From positions 4,387,001 through 4,451,000 of the forward strand of contig NC_010505.1 in the NCBI RefSeq assembly GCF_000019725.1: a stretch of DNA of 64,000 bases, read 5' to 3'. Source of the stretch: Methylobacterium radiotolerans JCM 2831 (lineage in GTDB: Bacteria; Pseudomonadota; Alphaproteobacteria; Rhizobiales; Beijerinckiaceae). A program made the position numbers and the translations under genes. The notes under the pieces were generated by a model. That model was not told where the DNA came from. It ran no database searches and worked only from the letters and a program-made list of their open reading frames with translations. Shown piece by piece: positions 1-8,873 of this stretch (its first letter is position 1; every line of letters starts with the position of its first letter).

Positions 1-34
1 CGCTGTCCGATCTCCACACCGCGACGGAAGTCCC

Positions 35-1276
35 ATGACCGAGCGCGAACTGCACCGGCGCGCCTACCGACCCGAGGCCCGGGGTATCCTCGACGGGGTG
101 CGCATCCTCGACCTCTCCCGGCTCTTCGCCGGCAACGTCCTGACGCAGATGCTCGGCGATTTCGGTGCCGAGGTGATCAAGGTCGAGCCCCCCGAGGGCG
201 ACACCCTGCGCGCCTGGAAGACCGAGGGCGTCGAGACCCACTGGAAGATCTACGCCCGCAACAAGAAGAGCCTGTGCCTGTCGCTGCGCGATCCCCGCGC
301 CGTCGAGGTGCTCCGCGCGCTCGTGCCCTCCTGCCAGATGCTGATCGAAAGCTTCCGCCCCGGGGTGCTGGAAGCGATGGGCCTCGCGCCGGAGTCTCTG
401 CACGCCCTCAATCCCGGATTGACGATCATCCGCATCTCCGGCTGGGGGCAGGACGGGCCCTACGCGCAGCGGCCCGGCTTCGGCACGGTCATCGAGGGCT
501 TCTCGGGCTTCGCCGCCATGAACGGCTTCGCCGACCGCGAGCCCGTGCTGCCGCCGATGTACCTCGCGGACGGCGTCGCCGGACTCACCGGCGCCTCGGC
601 CGCCATGATCGCCCTGCGCGAGGTCGAGGTGAACGGCGGCCGGGGGCAGGTGATCGATCTGCCGCTTCTGGATCCGCTCTTCGCGATCCTCAGCCCGCAG
701 GCCGCCCATTACCGGCTCACCGGCAAGGGAAAGCCGCGGACCGGCTCGCGCTCGACGAACTCGGCGCCGCGCAACGCCTACCGGTGCAGCGACGGGCTCT
801 ATGTCGGCCTGTCGGGCTCGATCCAGAAGATGGCCGAGCGCCTGTTCCGGGCGATCGGGCGCCCCGACCTCGTGGACGATCCGCGCTTCCGCACCAACGC
901 CGACCGGCTGCGCCACGTGGACGAGCTCGACGCGATCATCGGCGCCTTCATCGCGGAGCGGACGCAGGACGAGAACGTCGCGTTCTTCGAGGCCGCCGAG
1001 GTGACGATCGGCCCGATCAACGATGCGGCCAAGCTCGTCGCCGACCCGCACGTGGTCGAGCGCGAACTCATCGCCGACTATCCCGACCCCGACATGGGGC
1101 TCATCCCCATGCACGCCGTCGTGCCGCGGCTCCACGACCGGCCGGGCGCGATCCGCACGCCCGCGCCCACCCTCGGCCAGCACAACCGCGAGGTGCTGGG
1201 GCAGATCGGCATCGCGGGCGCGGCCTTTGACGACCTCGTCGCCGCGGGCGTGGTCCGCAGCGGCGACGCCCGCTGA
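35..1276 (+). CDS. CaiB/BaiF (class III) CoA transferase
   Basis: Full-length 413-residue family III CoA transferase, expected to move CoA between an acyl-CoA and a free carboxylic acid in the cytoplasm. The N-terminal Rossmann-like signature is at residues 29-56 (RLFAGNVLTQMLGDFGAEVI followed by KVEPPEGD). The Asp of 'YLADG', near residue 179, lies where the family keeps its catalytic aspartate. It is the first gene of a rightward trio with an amidohydrolase and an MmgE/PrpD protein. That context suggests activation of a carboxylate in a catabolic route, but the substrate cannot be read from sequence. The family is clear; the specificity is unknown. Confidence 0.85.
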   Translation: MTERELHRRAYRPEARGILDGVRILDLSRLFAGNVLTQMLGDFGAEVIKVEPPEGDTLRAWKTEGVETHWKIYARNKKSLCLSLRDPRAVEVLRALVPSCQMLIESFRPGVLEAMGLAPESLHALNPGLTIIRISGWGQDGPYAQRPGFGTVIEGFSGFAAMNGFADREPVLPPMYLADGVAGLTGASAAMIALREVEVNGGRGQVIDLPLLDPLFAILSPQAAHYRLTGKGKPRTGSRSTNSAPRNAYRCSDGLYVGLSGSIQKMAERLFRAIGRPDLVDDPRFRTNADRLRHVDELDAIIGAFIAERTQDENVAFFEAAEVTIGPINDAAKLVADPHVVERELIADYPDPDMGLIPMHAVVPRLHDRPGAIRTPAPTLGQHNREVLGQIGIAGAAFDDLVAAGVVRSGDAR

Positions 1277-1299
1277 CGACAATGACAGGGAGGCTGGGA

Positions 1300-2247
1300 A
1301 TGCCCACGCTGACACGCCGCGGCTTCGTCGCGGCCGCCATGGCCGGCATGGCCGGCATGGCCGGCATGGCAACGTCCGACTGGGCGCGCGCGACCGACGG
1401 ATCGGTGCCGAACTCGGCCGGGACCGAGCGGCCGCGCCATCGTGCGCCGGCCCGGGCCTGCGATTGCCACTTCCACATCATCGACGCGCGCTTCCCGCCG
1501 CCGGACACGCCCAAGCCCCCGGGCATGACCTTCGACGCGTATCGCCTGCTCCAGGCGCGTCTCGGCACGACCCGCGCCGTGCCGGTCCAGCCGAAGAATC
1601 ACGGCACCGACCCGACCTGTCTGCTGGACGCCCTCGCGCGCTTCGGCGGGAACGGGCGCGGCATCGCCGTCCTGCGCCCGGACGTCACCGACGTCGAGCT
1701 GAAGCGCCTCGACGCCGGCTACGTCCGCGGCCTTCGCTTCAGCGTGTGGAATCCCAACGACACGGTGGCCCCCATCGCGACGATCGAGCCGCTCGCCAAG
1801 CGCATCGCCGATCTCGGCTGGCACGTGCAGTTGCACATGTCCGGGAACCAGATCCGGGAGAACGAGGCCCTGCTGAACAGGCTGCCATGCCCCATCGTAT
1901 TCGACCACATGGGCCGCCTCGACCCGGCCAGGGGGCCCGACGATCCCGCCTTCGCGACCATCGCCGGACTGGTCGAGAAGGGCCGGGCCTGGGTGAAGCT
2001 CGCCGGCGCCTACCTCAACACCGAGGCCGGTCCGCCCGGCTATCCGGACGCGACGCGCACCGCTCAGGCCTTCGTGCGGCTCGCCCCCGAACGCCTCGTC
2101 TGGGGTAGCGACTGGCCGCACGTCACGGAGAAGCACAAGCCCGACGACGCGGTGCTGTTCGACCTGCTCTCCGACTGGGCCGGCAGCGCCGCTGCCCGCG
2201 ACAGGATCCTCGTCGACAACCCGGCGACGCTCTACGGCTTCGCCTGA
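1300..2247 (+). CDS. LigI-like amidohydrolase with Tat-type leader
   Basis: TIM-barrel amidohydrolase of the amidohydrolase_2 type, resembling 2-pyrone-4,6-dicarboxylate lactonase (LigI). Visible marks are the N-terminal metal-site 'CDCHFHI', 'FDHMGRL' mid-protein and the C-terminal 'WGSDWPH' with its conserved Asp. The leader 'TRRGFVAAAMAGMAG' is a twin-arginine signal type with a MAG repeat. The start at 1300 is preferred because AGGGAGG lies just upstream; an in-frame ATG at 1282 has no such site. Two paralogues lie at 3865-4827 and 4857-5786. It probably hydrolyses a lactone or cyclic carboxylate; the substrate is not known. Confidence 0.8.
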   Translation: MPTLTRRGFVAAAMAGMAGMAGMATSDWARATDGSVPNSAGTERPRHRAPARACDCHFHIIDARFPPPDTPKPPGMTFDAYRLLQARLGTTRAVPVQPKNHGTDPTCLLDALARFGGNGRGIAVLRPDVTDVELKRLDAGYVRGLRFSVWNPNDTVAPIATIEPLAKRIADLGWHVQLHMSGNQIRENEALLNRLPCPIVFDHMGRLDPARGPDDPAFATIAGLVEKGRAWVKLAGAYLNTEAGPPGYPDATRTAQAFVRLAPERLVWGSDWPHVTEKHKPDDAVLFDLLSDWAGSAAARDRILVDNPATLYGFA

Positions 2248-2260
2248 ACGGGAGGGCGCG

Positions 2261-3718
2261 ATGCGGATCCCGACCGACCCCTCCCGCCGTCAGGTGGCCG
2301 CGTGGCTGGCCGCGGCCGCATCCCTTGCCGCCGCACCGGCGAGGGCCGCCTCCGGTGACGGGCCGCCCCTCGCCGACCGGCTCGCGGCCTACGCCCACGC
2401 CCTGCGATTCGAGGATCTCGACACGGGCACGGTCGAGACCGCGAAGGTCCATCTGATCGACGCGCTGGGATGCGGGCTCGCCGCCCTCGATGCCGGCCCG
2501 GTGCGGATCTGTCGGGACATTGCGCTCAGCGACGGAGCGGGTGCCGCGACGGTGCTCGGCACGGACCGGCGGAGCAGCCCGGAACTCGCAGCCTTCGCCA
2601 ACGGCGTCGCCATCCGCTACGCGGATTTCAACGACGTCTATGTCGGCCGCGAGCCCGGTCACCCCAGCGACGCCATCGCCGCCTGCCTCGCCGTCGCCGA
2701 GGCCGAGCGTGCGACCGGCCGCGAACTGATCGCTTCGATCGCCCTCGCCTACGAGATCAATTGCCGCCTGCTCGATGCCGCGGAAGTAACGGGGCGTGGC
2801 TGGGACCATCCGGTCTACTGCCTGCCTGCCTCCGCGCTGGCATCGGGCCGGCTGATGCGTCTCTCCCCGGAAGCCCTGACCCAGGCCGTCAATCTCGCGA
2901 TCAACGGCCATATCGCCATGAACCAGACCCGCGTCCAGACGCTCTCGGACTGGAAGGGCGTGGCCGATGCCGAGGCGACCCGCGCAGGCGTGTTCGCCGC
3001 GCGCCTCGCCCGCGCCGGTCTCACGGGCCCGGCGCCGATCTTCGAAGGCCGCGCCGGATTCTTCAAGCAGGTCTCGGGCCCGTTCACCGTCGACGTGGCG
3101 ACGTTCGGCGGTGAGGGGCGCCCCTTCCGGATCTCGCGATGCGGGATCAAGCCCTATCCGGCCCAGGTCTATTGCCTGACGGCGATCCCGGCGGCGATCG
3201 ACGTCGTCACGGAAGCCGGTGGTGTCGACGCCGTTCAGAGCCTGCGCATCGACACGACCCATCTCGGCTACGTCACCGCCGGCCGCGACCGCGAGAAGTG
3301 GCGCCCGACGACGAAGGACACCGCCGATCACAGCCTGCCCTTTATCACCGCGCGGGCGATGCTCGACGGAGCCATCACCAACGACAGCTACGCCCCCGAC
3401 AGGCTGAGCGATCCGGCCCTGCTCGCCCTCATTGACCGGATCACCGTCGCCGAGGACCCTGCCCTCACGGCGATGCAGCCGAAAGCGGTGCCGAACCGAC
3501 TGACCGCGACGCTGAGGGATGGGCGCGAGATCGTGAGGCAGGTCGACGACGTGCCGGGATTCGTGTCGAGGCCGATGACCCGCGACGACGTCGAACGCAA
3601 GTTTCGCATGAACGCGGGCAAGCGTCTCGATCCGCTCGAGATGCGTCGCGTCCTCGACGCCTTCTGGACGATCGATGAACGACCCGACCTGTCCGGTCTG
3701 CTCGCGCTCCTGTCCTGA
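2261..3718 (+). CDS. MmgE/PrpD family protein with Tat-type leader
   Basis: 485-residue MmgE/PrpD-family protein. Members include 2-methylcitrate dehydratase, cis-aconitate decarboxylase and other enzymes that add or remove water or CO2 on tricarboxylates. Landmarks are 'DALGCGLAAL' near residue 70, 'DFNDVYVGREPGHPSD' near 125-140 and the 'KPYPAQVYC' segment near 300. The N-terminus, 'SRRQVAAWLAAAASLAAAPA', reads as a twin-arginine leader, which is odd for a family normally found in the cytoplasm. It follows the amidohydrolase by 13 bp and is the last gene of the rightward trio. Family assignment is firm; reaction and export are inferred. Confidence 0.8.
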   Translation: MRIPTDPSRRQVAAWLAAAASLAAAPARAASGDGPPLADRLAAYAHALRFEDLDTGTVETAKVHLIDALGCGLAALDAGPVRICRDIALSDGAGAATVLGTDRRSSPELAAFANGVAIRYADFNDVYVGREPGHPSDAIAACLAVAEAERATGRELIASIALAYEINCRLLDAAEVTGRGWDHPVYCLPASALASGRLMRLSPEALTQAVNLAINGHIAMNQTRVQTLSDWKGVADAEATRAGVFAARLARAGLTGPAPIFEGRAGFFKQVSGPFTVDVATFGGEGRPFRISRCGIKPYPAQVYCLTAIPAAIDVVTEAGGVDAVQSLRIDTTHLGYVTAGRDREKWRPTTKDTADHSLPFITARAMLDGAITNDSYAPDRLSDPALLALIDRITVAEDPALTAMQPKAVPNRLTATLRDGREIVRQVDDVPGFVSRPMTRDDVERKFRMNAGKRLDPLEMRRVLDAFWTIDERPDLSGLLALLS

Positions 3719-3864
3719 GCAACCCGCAGAAGCGCGTCCCTTCCGCGTTCGGCCGGATCGGCGGGCTGCTTCGAGCCCGTTCGGCCGCGTCACGCGACGT
3801 GGAGGATCGCTGAAGCAGACACGATCACCGCGGCTTGGGCCCGGATCTGCTCCTCCGTCTTCGC

Positions 3865-4827
3865 TCAGCCGAACCCGTACAGCGCCGCGGGATTATCGAC
3901 CAGAACCCGCGCCCGCGCCCGGTCGTCGGGGACCCATTCGGCCAGGAGGTCGAGCAGCCGGGCGTCGTCGGGCAGGTGCTTCTCGCCCCGGTGCGGCCAG
4001 TCGCTGCCCCAGACCACGCGCTCCGGGGCCGCGGCCGCGAAGGACTTCGCCACCGCCGTCGCGTCGGCATAGGCGGGCGGTCCGCTCGCGGTGTTGAGGT
4101 AGGCCCCCGACAGCTTCATCCACGTCTGGCCGCCGTCGAGCAGCCGGCGCACCGCGGCGTAGGCGGGATGGCTCACGCCCTGGTCCGGCGGGAGCCGCGC
4201 CAGATGATCGATGACCAGGGGCGTCGGCAGGCGGCTCAGGACGGGTTCGAGCTCCACGATCGTGTCGCCGGTCGCGTAGATCTGGACGTGCCAGCCCAGC
4301 GGCGCGACCTTGCGGGCCATCGTCTCGAGACCCTCCGCGGTGGTCGGCCCCCAGGATTGCGGCGTGCCGAAGTTCACCCGGATGCCGACCGCGCCCCGGC
4401 CCGCCATCGTCCGAAGCTCGGCATCGGTGACGTCGCGATCGACCACGACCACCGCGCGGGCCGAGGGGCCGAACTGCGCCACGCCGTCGAGGGTCGGGCG
4501 GTTGTCGGTGCCGTAGGTCGAGGGCGTCACCACCACCACCCGGCTCGTCCCGAGGCGGGCCTGCACCTGGCGGTAGGCGGCGACGTCGCTGTCCAGCACC
4601 GGCTGGCCCTTCCAGTGGGGCGAGGCCGGATAGCGGGTCGACAGGATGTGGATGTGGCAGTCGCAGGCGTTCGGCGGAACGGCGATCGCCGGCGCCTCCG
4701 TCCCCGACGAGAACGGCGTGGCGTCCGCGGCGTCCGCCGGCCGGTCACGGAGGTCGGCGGCCGTGGCCAGGGCGAGCGCCGCACCGCCCTGGAGGACGGT
4801 GCGCCGGGATCGGGTTTGGCTGAGCAT
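3865..4827 (-). CDS. LigI-like amidohydrolase, second paralogue, Tat-type leader
   Basis: 320-residue amidohydrolase paralogous to the proteins at 1300-2247 and 4857-5786. It has 'CDCHIHIL' at the N-terminal metal site, 'VIDHLAR' in the middle and 'WGSDWPH' near the C-terminus. The leader 'SRRTVLQGGAALALATA' is twin-arginine-like. It is the last gene of the leftward eight-gene run and converges with the MmgE/PrpD gene across a 146-bp gap. The reaction is expected to be hydrolysis of a lactone or related cyclic carboxylate. The substrate is unknown, and having three paralogues in one locus suggests sequential or related substrates. Confidence 0.8.
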   Translation of the reverse strand: MLSQTRSRRTVLQGGAALALATAADLRDRPADAADATPFSSGTEAPAIAVPPNACDCHIHILSTRYPASPHWKGQPVLDSDVAAYRQVQARLGTSRVVVVTPSTYGTDNRPTLDGVAQFGPSARAVVVVDRDVTDAELRTMAGRGAVGIRVNFGTPQSWGPTTAEGLETMARKVAPLGWHVQIYATGDTIVELEPVLSRLPTPLVIDHLARLPPDQGVSHPAYAAVRRLLDGGQTWMKLSGAYLNTASGPPAYADATAVAKSFAAAAPERVVWGSDWPHRGEKHLPDDARLLDLLAEWVPDDRARARVLVDNPAALYGFG

Positions 4828-4856
4828 AGGCGAGGCCTCTCTCGTCTCGGATCGGA

Positions 4857-5786
4857 TCAGAAGCCGTAGAGCTTGGCCGGATTGGCCACGAGGATGCGGT
4901 TTCGCACCGCCTCGTCGGGGGCCCAGACCGCCAGCAGGTCGATGAGCACGGTATCGTCCGGCTTCGCGTCGGCCGCGGCGGTCGGATGCGGCCAGTCGCT
5001 GCCCCAGACGAGCCGTTCGGAGGCGAGCGCCACGTAGGCGCGGGCGAGGCGGCCGCGATCCGCGTAGGTCGGCGGCCCGACCTTCGAGAGGATGTAGGCA
5101 CCGGTGAGCTTCACCCAGGCGCCGTTCTTGTCGATCAGGTCGGCGATGACCTTGAAACCCGGATGGTCCGGGCCGGCGGGTTCGGGCAGGTGGCCCATAT
5201 GGTCGAACACGACCGGGACCGGCAGGCCCTTCAGGGTGTCGGCCAGCTCCACGATCTTGTCGCCGTCGGAGACCAGCTGGATGTGCCAGCCGAGCTCGGC
5301 GATCTTCCGGGCGACCGGCACCATGTCGGTGATCGGCGCACCGCCCGGCAGGCGGGTCCCGAAGCGGACGCCGCGGATGCCGGCCCCGTCGAGGCGCTTC
5401 AGCTCCTCGGGCGTGACCGCGGCGTCGAGCATCGCGATGCCCCGGGCGGTCGGCCCGAACGCCTTCACCGACTCGACGAGGAGGCTGTTGTCGACCCCGT
5501 AGGTCGAGGGCTGCACCACGACGTGCCGGGTGAGGCCGAGGCGCCGCATCAGGAGCTTGTAATCCGCGACGCTCGCGTCCGGCGGCCGCAGGGTCGCACC
5601 GGGCGCGGCCGGGAAGCGCGCATCGTAGATGTGGTGGTGGCAGTCCGTGGCGCCCGGCGGCACGGTGAAGGTCGGCCGATCCGTGCCCGAGGACCAGGGG
5701 ACGGTCTGCGCCGCTGCGGGCCGCAGGCCGGCGGCGCCGGCCACGAGGGCCGCGATGTGCGCGCGGCGGGTCATCGAGGGGGTCAT
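4857..5786 (-). CDS. LigI-like amidohydrolase, third paralogue, Tat-type leader
   Basis: 309-residue amidohydrolase of the same type as its two neighbours. 'TDCHHHIYDARFP' marks the N-terminal metal-binding strand, 'VFDHMGHL' the middle, and 'WGSDWPHPT' the C-terminal active-site loop. The leader 'TRRAHIAALVAGAAGL' has twin arginines and ends in AAAQ, a plausible signal peptidase site. The start could be 5786 or the in-frame ATG at 5774. It lies 13 bp from the SMP-30 gene and 29 bp from the next amidohydrolase, consistent with one transcript. Confidence 0.8.
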   Translation of the reverse strand: MTPSMTRRAHIAALVAGAAGLRPAAAQTVPWSSGTDRPTFTVPPGATDCHHHIYDARFPAAPGATLRPPDASVADYKLLMRRLGLTRHVVVQPSTYGVDNSLLVESVKAFGPTARGIAMLDAAVTPEELKRLDGAGIRGVRFGTRLPGGAPITDMVPVARKIAELGWHIQLVSDGDKIVELADTLKGLPVPVVFDHMGHLPEPAGPDHPGFKVIADLIDKNGAWVKLTGAYILSKVGPPTYADRGRLARAYVALASERLVWGSDWPHPTAAADAKPDDTVLIDLLAVWAPDEAVRNRILVANPAKLYGF

Positions 5787-5799
5787 CCGTCCGGTCCGG

Positions 5800-6720
5800 T
5801 CAGTGATGCGAGAAGAGGGTCTGGCCGGGGGCCGGCATCCGCGCCGTCAGGATGCTGCCGGTCTGGGATTCGGTGATGAACAGGGTCGCGCCGTCCGGGC
5901 CGCCGTAGGCGACGTTGGTGGTCGAGATCCCGGCGGGAGACTTCACCCGCAGCAGCGGCTCGGCGACGGGCGACAGCCGCCAGATCGAGCCGAACCCGGT
6001 ATGGGCGACGATCAGGCAGCCCTCGGCATCGAGCGCGATGCCGTCCGGACCGCCGAGGCCGCCGTGCAGCTGCGCGAACACGCCGACCTTGGCGACGAGG
6101 CCGCTGGCGTTCAGGGGCACCCGCCAGATCTGCTGGGCGCGGGTCACGGCCACGAACAGGCTCCCCATGGCATCGTCGATGACGATGCCGTTCGGGCTCG
6201 GGATCGTGTCGACGAGGCAGGTCAGCTCGCCGGAGGGGCGCAGGCGGTAGACCCGGCCGGTCGGGTCCTGCAGCCCGGTCTGGCCCTGGTCGGTGAAGTA
6301 GAGGTCGCCGTTCCGCGCGAAGGTCAGGTCGTTGACCCCGCGAAAGCCCTCCGAGCCCGCCGTCTCCAGGAACGGCGTCACCGCCCCCGTATCGGGATCG
6401 AGGAGCATCAGGCCGCGCCTGTAGCAGGTGATGAAGATCCGCCCGTCGCGGTGGATCTTCAGGCCGTTCGGCCAGCCGTCGTACTCGGCCACGAGCTCCC
6501 ATTCGCCGGCCGGGTCGATGCGGAAGATCCGGCCGAAGGGAATGTCGGTGACGTAGAGCCGGCCGGCCCGGTCGAAGACGGGGCCCTCCAGGAAGGAGTC
6601 GATGGCGTGCCCGCCCCGGTTGGCGTTCGCCCAGGCTGTCGGCCGGACCTTGCGGAAGCGGTCGGGCAGGCGCGTGAAGACCTCGGCCGTCACGGCCGGC
6701 GGGGGAGCGAAGAACGACAT
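5800..6720 (-). CDS. SMP-30/gluconolactonase-like beta-propeller protein
   Basis: 306-residue SMP-30/gluconolaconase/LRE-like protein, predicted to be a six-bladed propeller that hydrolyses a sugar- or acid-derived lactone with a bound divalent metal. Characteristic strands are 'LEGPVFDRAGRLYVTD' near the start, 'GVNDLTFARNGDLYFTD' in the middle and 'PNGIVIDDAMGSLFV' after it. The ATG at 6720 is chosen because the propeller begins soon after; no secretion signal is seen. It sits between an MFS permease and two LigI-like hydrolases, so lactone opening fits the locus, but the substrate is unknown. Confidence 0.75.
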   Translation of the reverse strand: MSFFAPPPAVTAEVFTRLPDRFRKVRPTAWANANRGGHAIDSFLEGPVFDRAGRLYVTDIPFGRIFRIDPAGEWELVAEYDGWPNGLKIHRDGRIFITCYRRGLMLLDPDTGAVTPFLETAGSEGFRGVNDLTFARNGDLYFTDQGQTGLQDPTGRVYRLRPSGELTCLVDTIPSPNGIVIDDAMGSLFVAVTRAQQIWRVPLNASGLVAKVGVFAQLHGGLGGPDGIALDAEGCLIVAHTGFGSIWRLSPVAEPLLRVKSPAGISTTNVAYGGPDGATLFITESQTGSILTARMPAPGQTLFSHH

Positions 6721-6754
6721 CGCGTGGCCTCGGTGTGGGTGCGGGAGCGGTGGA

Positions 6755-8074
6755 TCAGGCTGGCAGCGCCGCCGTCCGGGCCTCGCGGGCATGGGCGCGG
6801 CTGATCAGGATCACGCAGATCGCGGCGGCGGCATCCAGCGCGGCGACGGGGAGCATCCCGAGGGCGAAGCTGCCGGTGGCGTCCTTCACGAGGCCGACCA
6901 CGTTCACCATCAGGCCGCCGCCGATCAGATTGGCGATGGCGTTGATGCCGGCGAGCCCGGCCGCCAGCGTCCCCGGGGACAGCCACCCGGCGGAGAGCGC
7001 CCAGAACGGCCCCTTGAAGGAGTAGGCGCCGACGAGGGCGAAGGTCACGGCCATGACGGCCGTCGCGATGCCCGCGGTGAGGTTCAGATACGCGAGCCCG
7101 AAGGACGCGAGCAGCAGCGGGATCGCCGTGTGCCAGCGCCGCTCGCCCCGGCGGTCGGAGTGGCGGCCCCAGAGCACCATCAGCACCGTGGCGATGCCGT
7201 AGGGGATCGCGTTGACGAAGCCGGTCTGGAGGTTCGTCAGGCCGAAGGACTTGATCATCTGCGGCTGCCAGACCGAGAGCACGCTCCCCGTCGCTGAAGC
7301 GCCGGAGCAGACCAGAGCCATCGTCAGGAAGTACTTGTTGCGGGCGAGCTGCCACAGGGAGATGTGGCCGATGGGCTTGCGCTTGCCCGCCTCGTCGTCG
7401 AGGCGCCCGACGAGCCAGGCGCGCTCGTCGTCCTTCAGCCAGCGCGCGTCGCGGGGGCGGTCGGTCAGGACGAACAGGCAGGCGATGCCGAGGCACACGG
7501 TCGGCAGGCCCTCCAGCACGAACAGCCACTGCCAGCCCTTGAGGCCGAGCAGGCCGTCGAGTTCGAGGAGCGTGACCGACAGGGGCGAGCCGAGGAAGGT
7601 CGCCAGCGGGATCGAGACCGTGAAGGTCGCCAGGATCCGCGCCCGGTAGGCGCTCGGCAGCCAGTAGGTCAGGTAGAGGATCGCGCCCGGGAAGAACCCG
7701 GCCTCCGCCGCGCCCAGGATGAAGCGCATCACGTAGAGGGAGTGGGGCCCGGTCACGAGGGCCATGCCGATGGTGACGAGGCCCCAGGTGATCATGATCC
7801 GGGCGATCCAGCGCCGCGCCCCGACCTTCTGCAGGGCGAGGTTGCTCGGGACTTCGACCAGGAAGTAGGACACGAAGAACAGGCTCGCCGCGAAGCCGAA
7901 CATGGCCGGGGTGAGCCCGAGATCCTTGTTCATCTGCAGGGCGGCGAAGCCCACGTTCACCCGATCCAGCAACGCGAAGAAGTAGCAGAGCATCAGGAAC
8001 GGCACGAGCCGGAGAATGACCCGGCGCATGGTCGCGGCCTCGAGCGGATGCTTGGCGTGTTCGGAGACGTTCAC
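6755..8074 (-). CDS. MFS transporter, anion:cation symporter type
   Basis: 439-residue major facilitator protein with about twelve hydrophobic segments. The first helix carries 'YFFALLDRVNVGFAAL', typical of the anion:cation symporter branch that takes up hexuronates, phthalate, tartrate or hydroxyphenylacetates. The loop 2-3 region 'MITWGLVTIGMALVTGP' also fits. It belongs to the leftward run between the RraA-like and SMP-30 genes. Import of an organic acid handled by the neighbouring enzymes is the likely role. A second, related permease is at 12859-14193. Confidence 0.85.
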   Translation of the reverse strand: MNVSEHAKHPLEAATMRRVILRLVPFLMLCYFFALLDRVNVGFAALQMNKDLGLTPAMFGFAASLFFVSYFLVEVPSNLALQKVGARRWIARIMITWGLVTIGMALVTGPHSLYVMRFILGAAEAGFFPGAILYLTYWLPSAYRARILATFTVSIPLATFLGSPLSVTLLELDGLLGLKGWQWLFVLEGLPTVCLGIACLFVLTDRPRDARWLKDDERAWLVGRLDDEAGKRKPIGHISLWQLARNKYFLTMALVCSGASATGSVLSVWQPQMIKSFGLTNLQTGFVNAIPYGIATVLMVLWGRHSDRRGERRWHTAIPLLLASFGLAYLNLTAGIATAVMAVTFALVGAYSFKGPFWALSAGWLSPGTLAAGLAGINAIANLIGGGLMVNVVGLVKDATGSFALGMLPVAALDAAAAICVILISRAHAREARTAALPA

Positions 8075-8160
8075 GTCCCAACCTCCCTTGTTGTCGAGAT
8101 GCGGCTCGCGTGACGTCCCGCGCCCTTGAGCCCCGGTGGTGCGGTCCTGCCCGGAGGGGA

Positions 8161-8835
8161 TCAGATCCCCTCGCAGCCCGCCTCCGCGAGGGCGCGCTCG
8201 ACCCAGGAGCGGTCCACGGTGCCGGCCTGGATCGCCGCCATGGTCTTGGCCTCGCCCTGCTGCTTCTTGTCGGCGGCGGCGAAGACCGCCTCGGTCTGGT
8301 CGAACGGCACGCAGACGACGCCGTCGTCGTCGCCGACGATCAGGTCGCCGGGCTCGATCACCATGCCGTCGAGGGCGATGGTGGCGTTCACCTCGCCCGG
8401 CCCGTTCTTGTAGGGGCCGCGGTGGGTGATGCCGGCGGCGAAGACCGGGAACGCGTTCATGCGGATCCAGCCGTAATCGCGGACCGCGCCGTTCAGGACC
8501 ACACCGGCCAGACCGATCTGCTGCGCGTGGGAGATCATGAGCTCGCCCATCAGCGCGTTCGTCAGGTCGCCGTCGCCGTCGACCACGAGGACGTCGCCGG
8601 GCTTCGCCCTGTTCAAGGCGGCATGGATCATCAGGTTGTCGCCGGGGCGCACCCGCACCGTCAGGGCGACGCCGCTGAGCACGCCGCCGGCGTGGAGCGG
8701 CCGGATCCGCGCGCCGCCGTGGCTCATCCGGTTCATGGAGTCGCTGATGTTGGCGACCGCGATGCCCTTGAACTTCTCGACGGTGGCGGGGTCGACCGTG
8801 CGGGTGCGCGGGTGGATCTTGAAACCGATGGCCAT
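8161..8835 (-). CDS. RraA-like / HMG-aldolase family protein
   Basis: 224-residue RraA-like protein. Family members in catabolic loci are 4-hydroxy-4-methyl-2-oxoglutarate/4-carboxy-4-hydroxy-2-oxoadipate aldolases or oxaloacetate decarboxylases. The conserved core is present: 'GDVLVVDGDGDLTNALMGEL' and 'GVVLNGAVRDYGWI', whose Arg-Asp pair is part of the active site in the family. The ATG at 8835 is used; the much longer open frame upstream of it is only a shadow of neighbouring genes. Context with LigI-like hydrolases suggests the aldolase role rather than RNase E inhibition, but this is inference. Confidence 0.75.
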   Translation of the reverse strand: MAIGFKIHPRTRTVDPATVEKFKGIAVANISDSMNRMSHGGARIRPLHAGGVLSGVALTVRVRPGDNLMIHAALNRAKPGDVLVVDGDGDLTNALMGELMISHAQQIGLAGVVLNGAVRDYGWIRMNAFPVFAAGITHRGPYKNGPGEVNATIALDGMVIEPGDLIVGDDDGVVCVPFDQTEAVFAAADKKQQGEAKTMAAIQAGTVDRSWVERALAEAGCEGI

Positions 8836-8873
8836 GGCTGTTCGTCCTGCGATGCGGGGAGGTGAGTGGGGCG

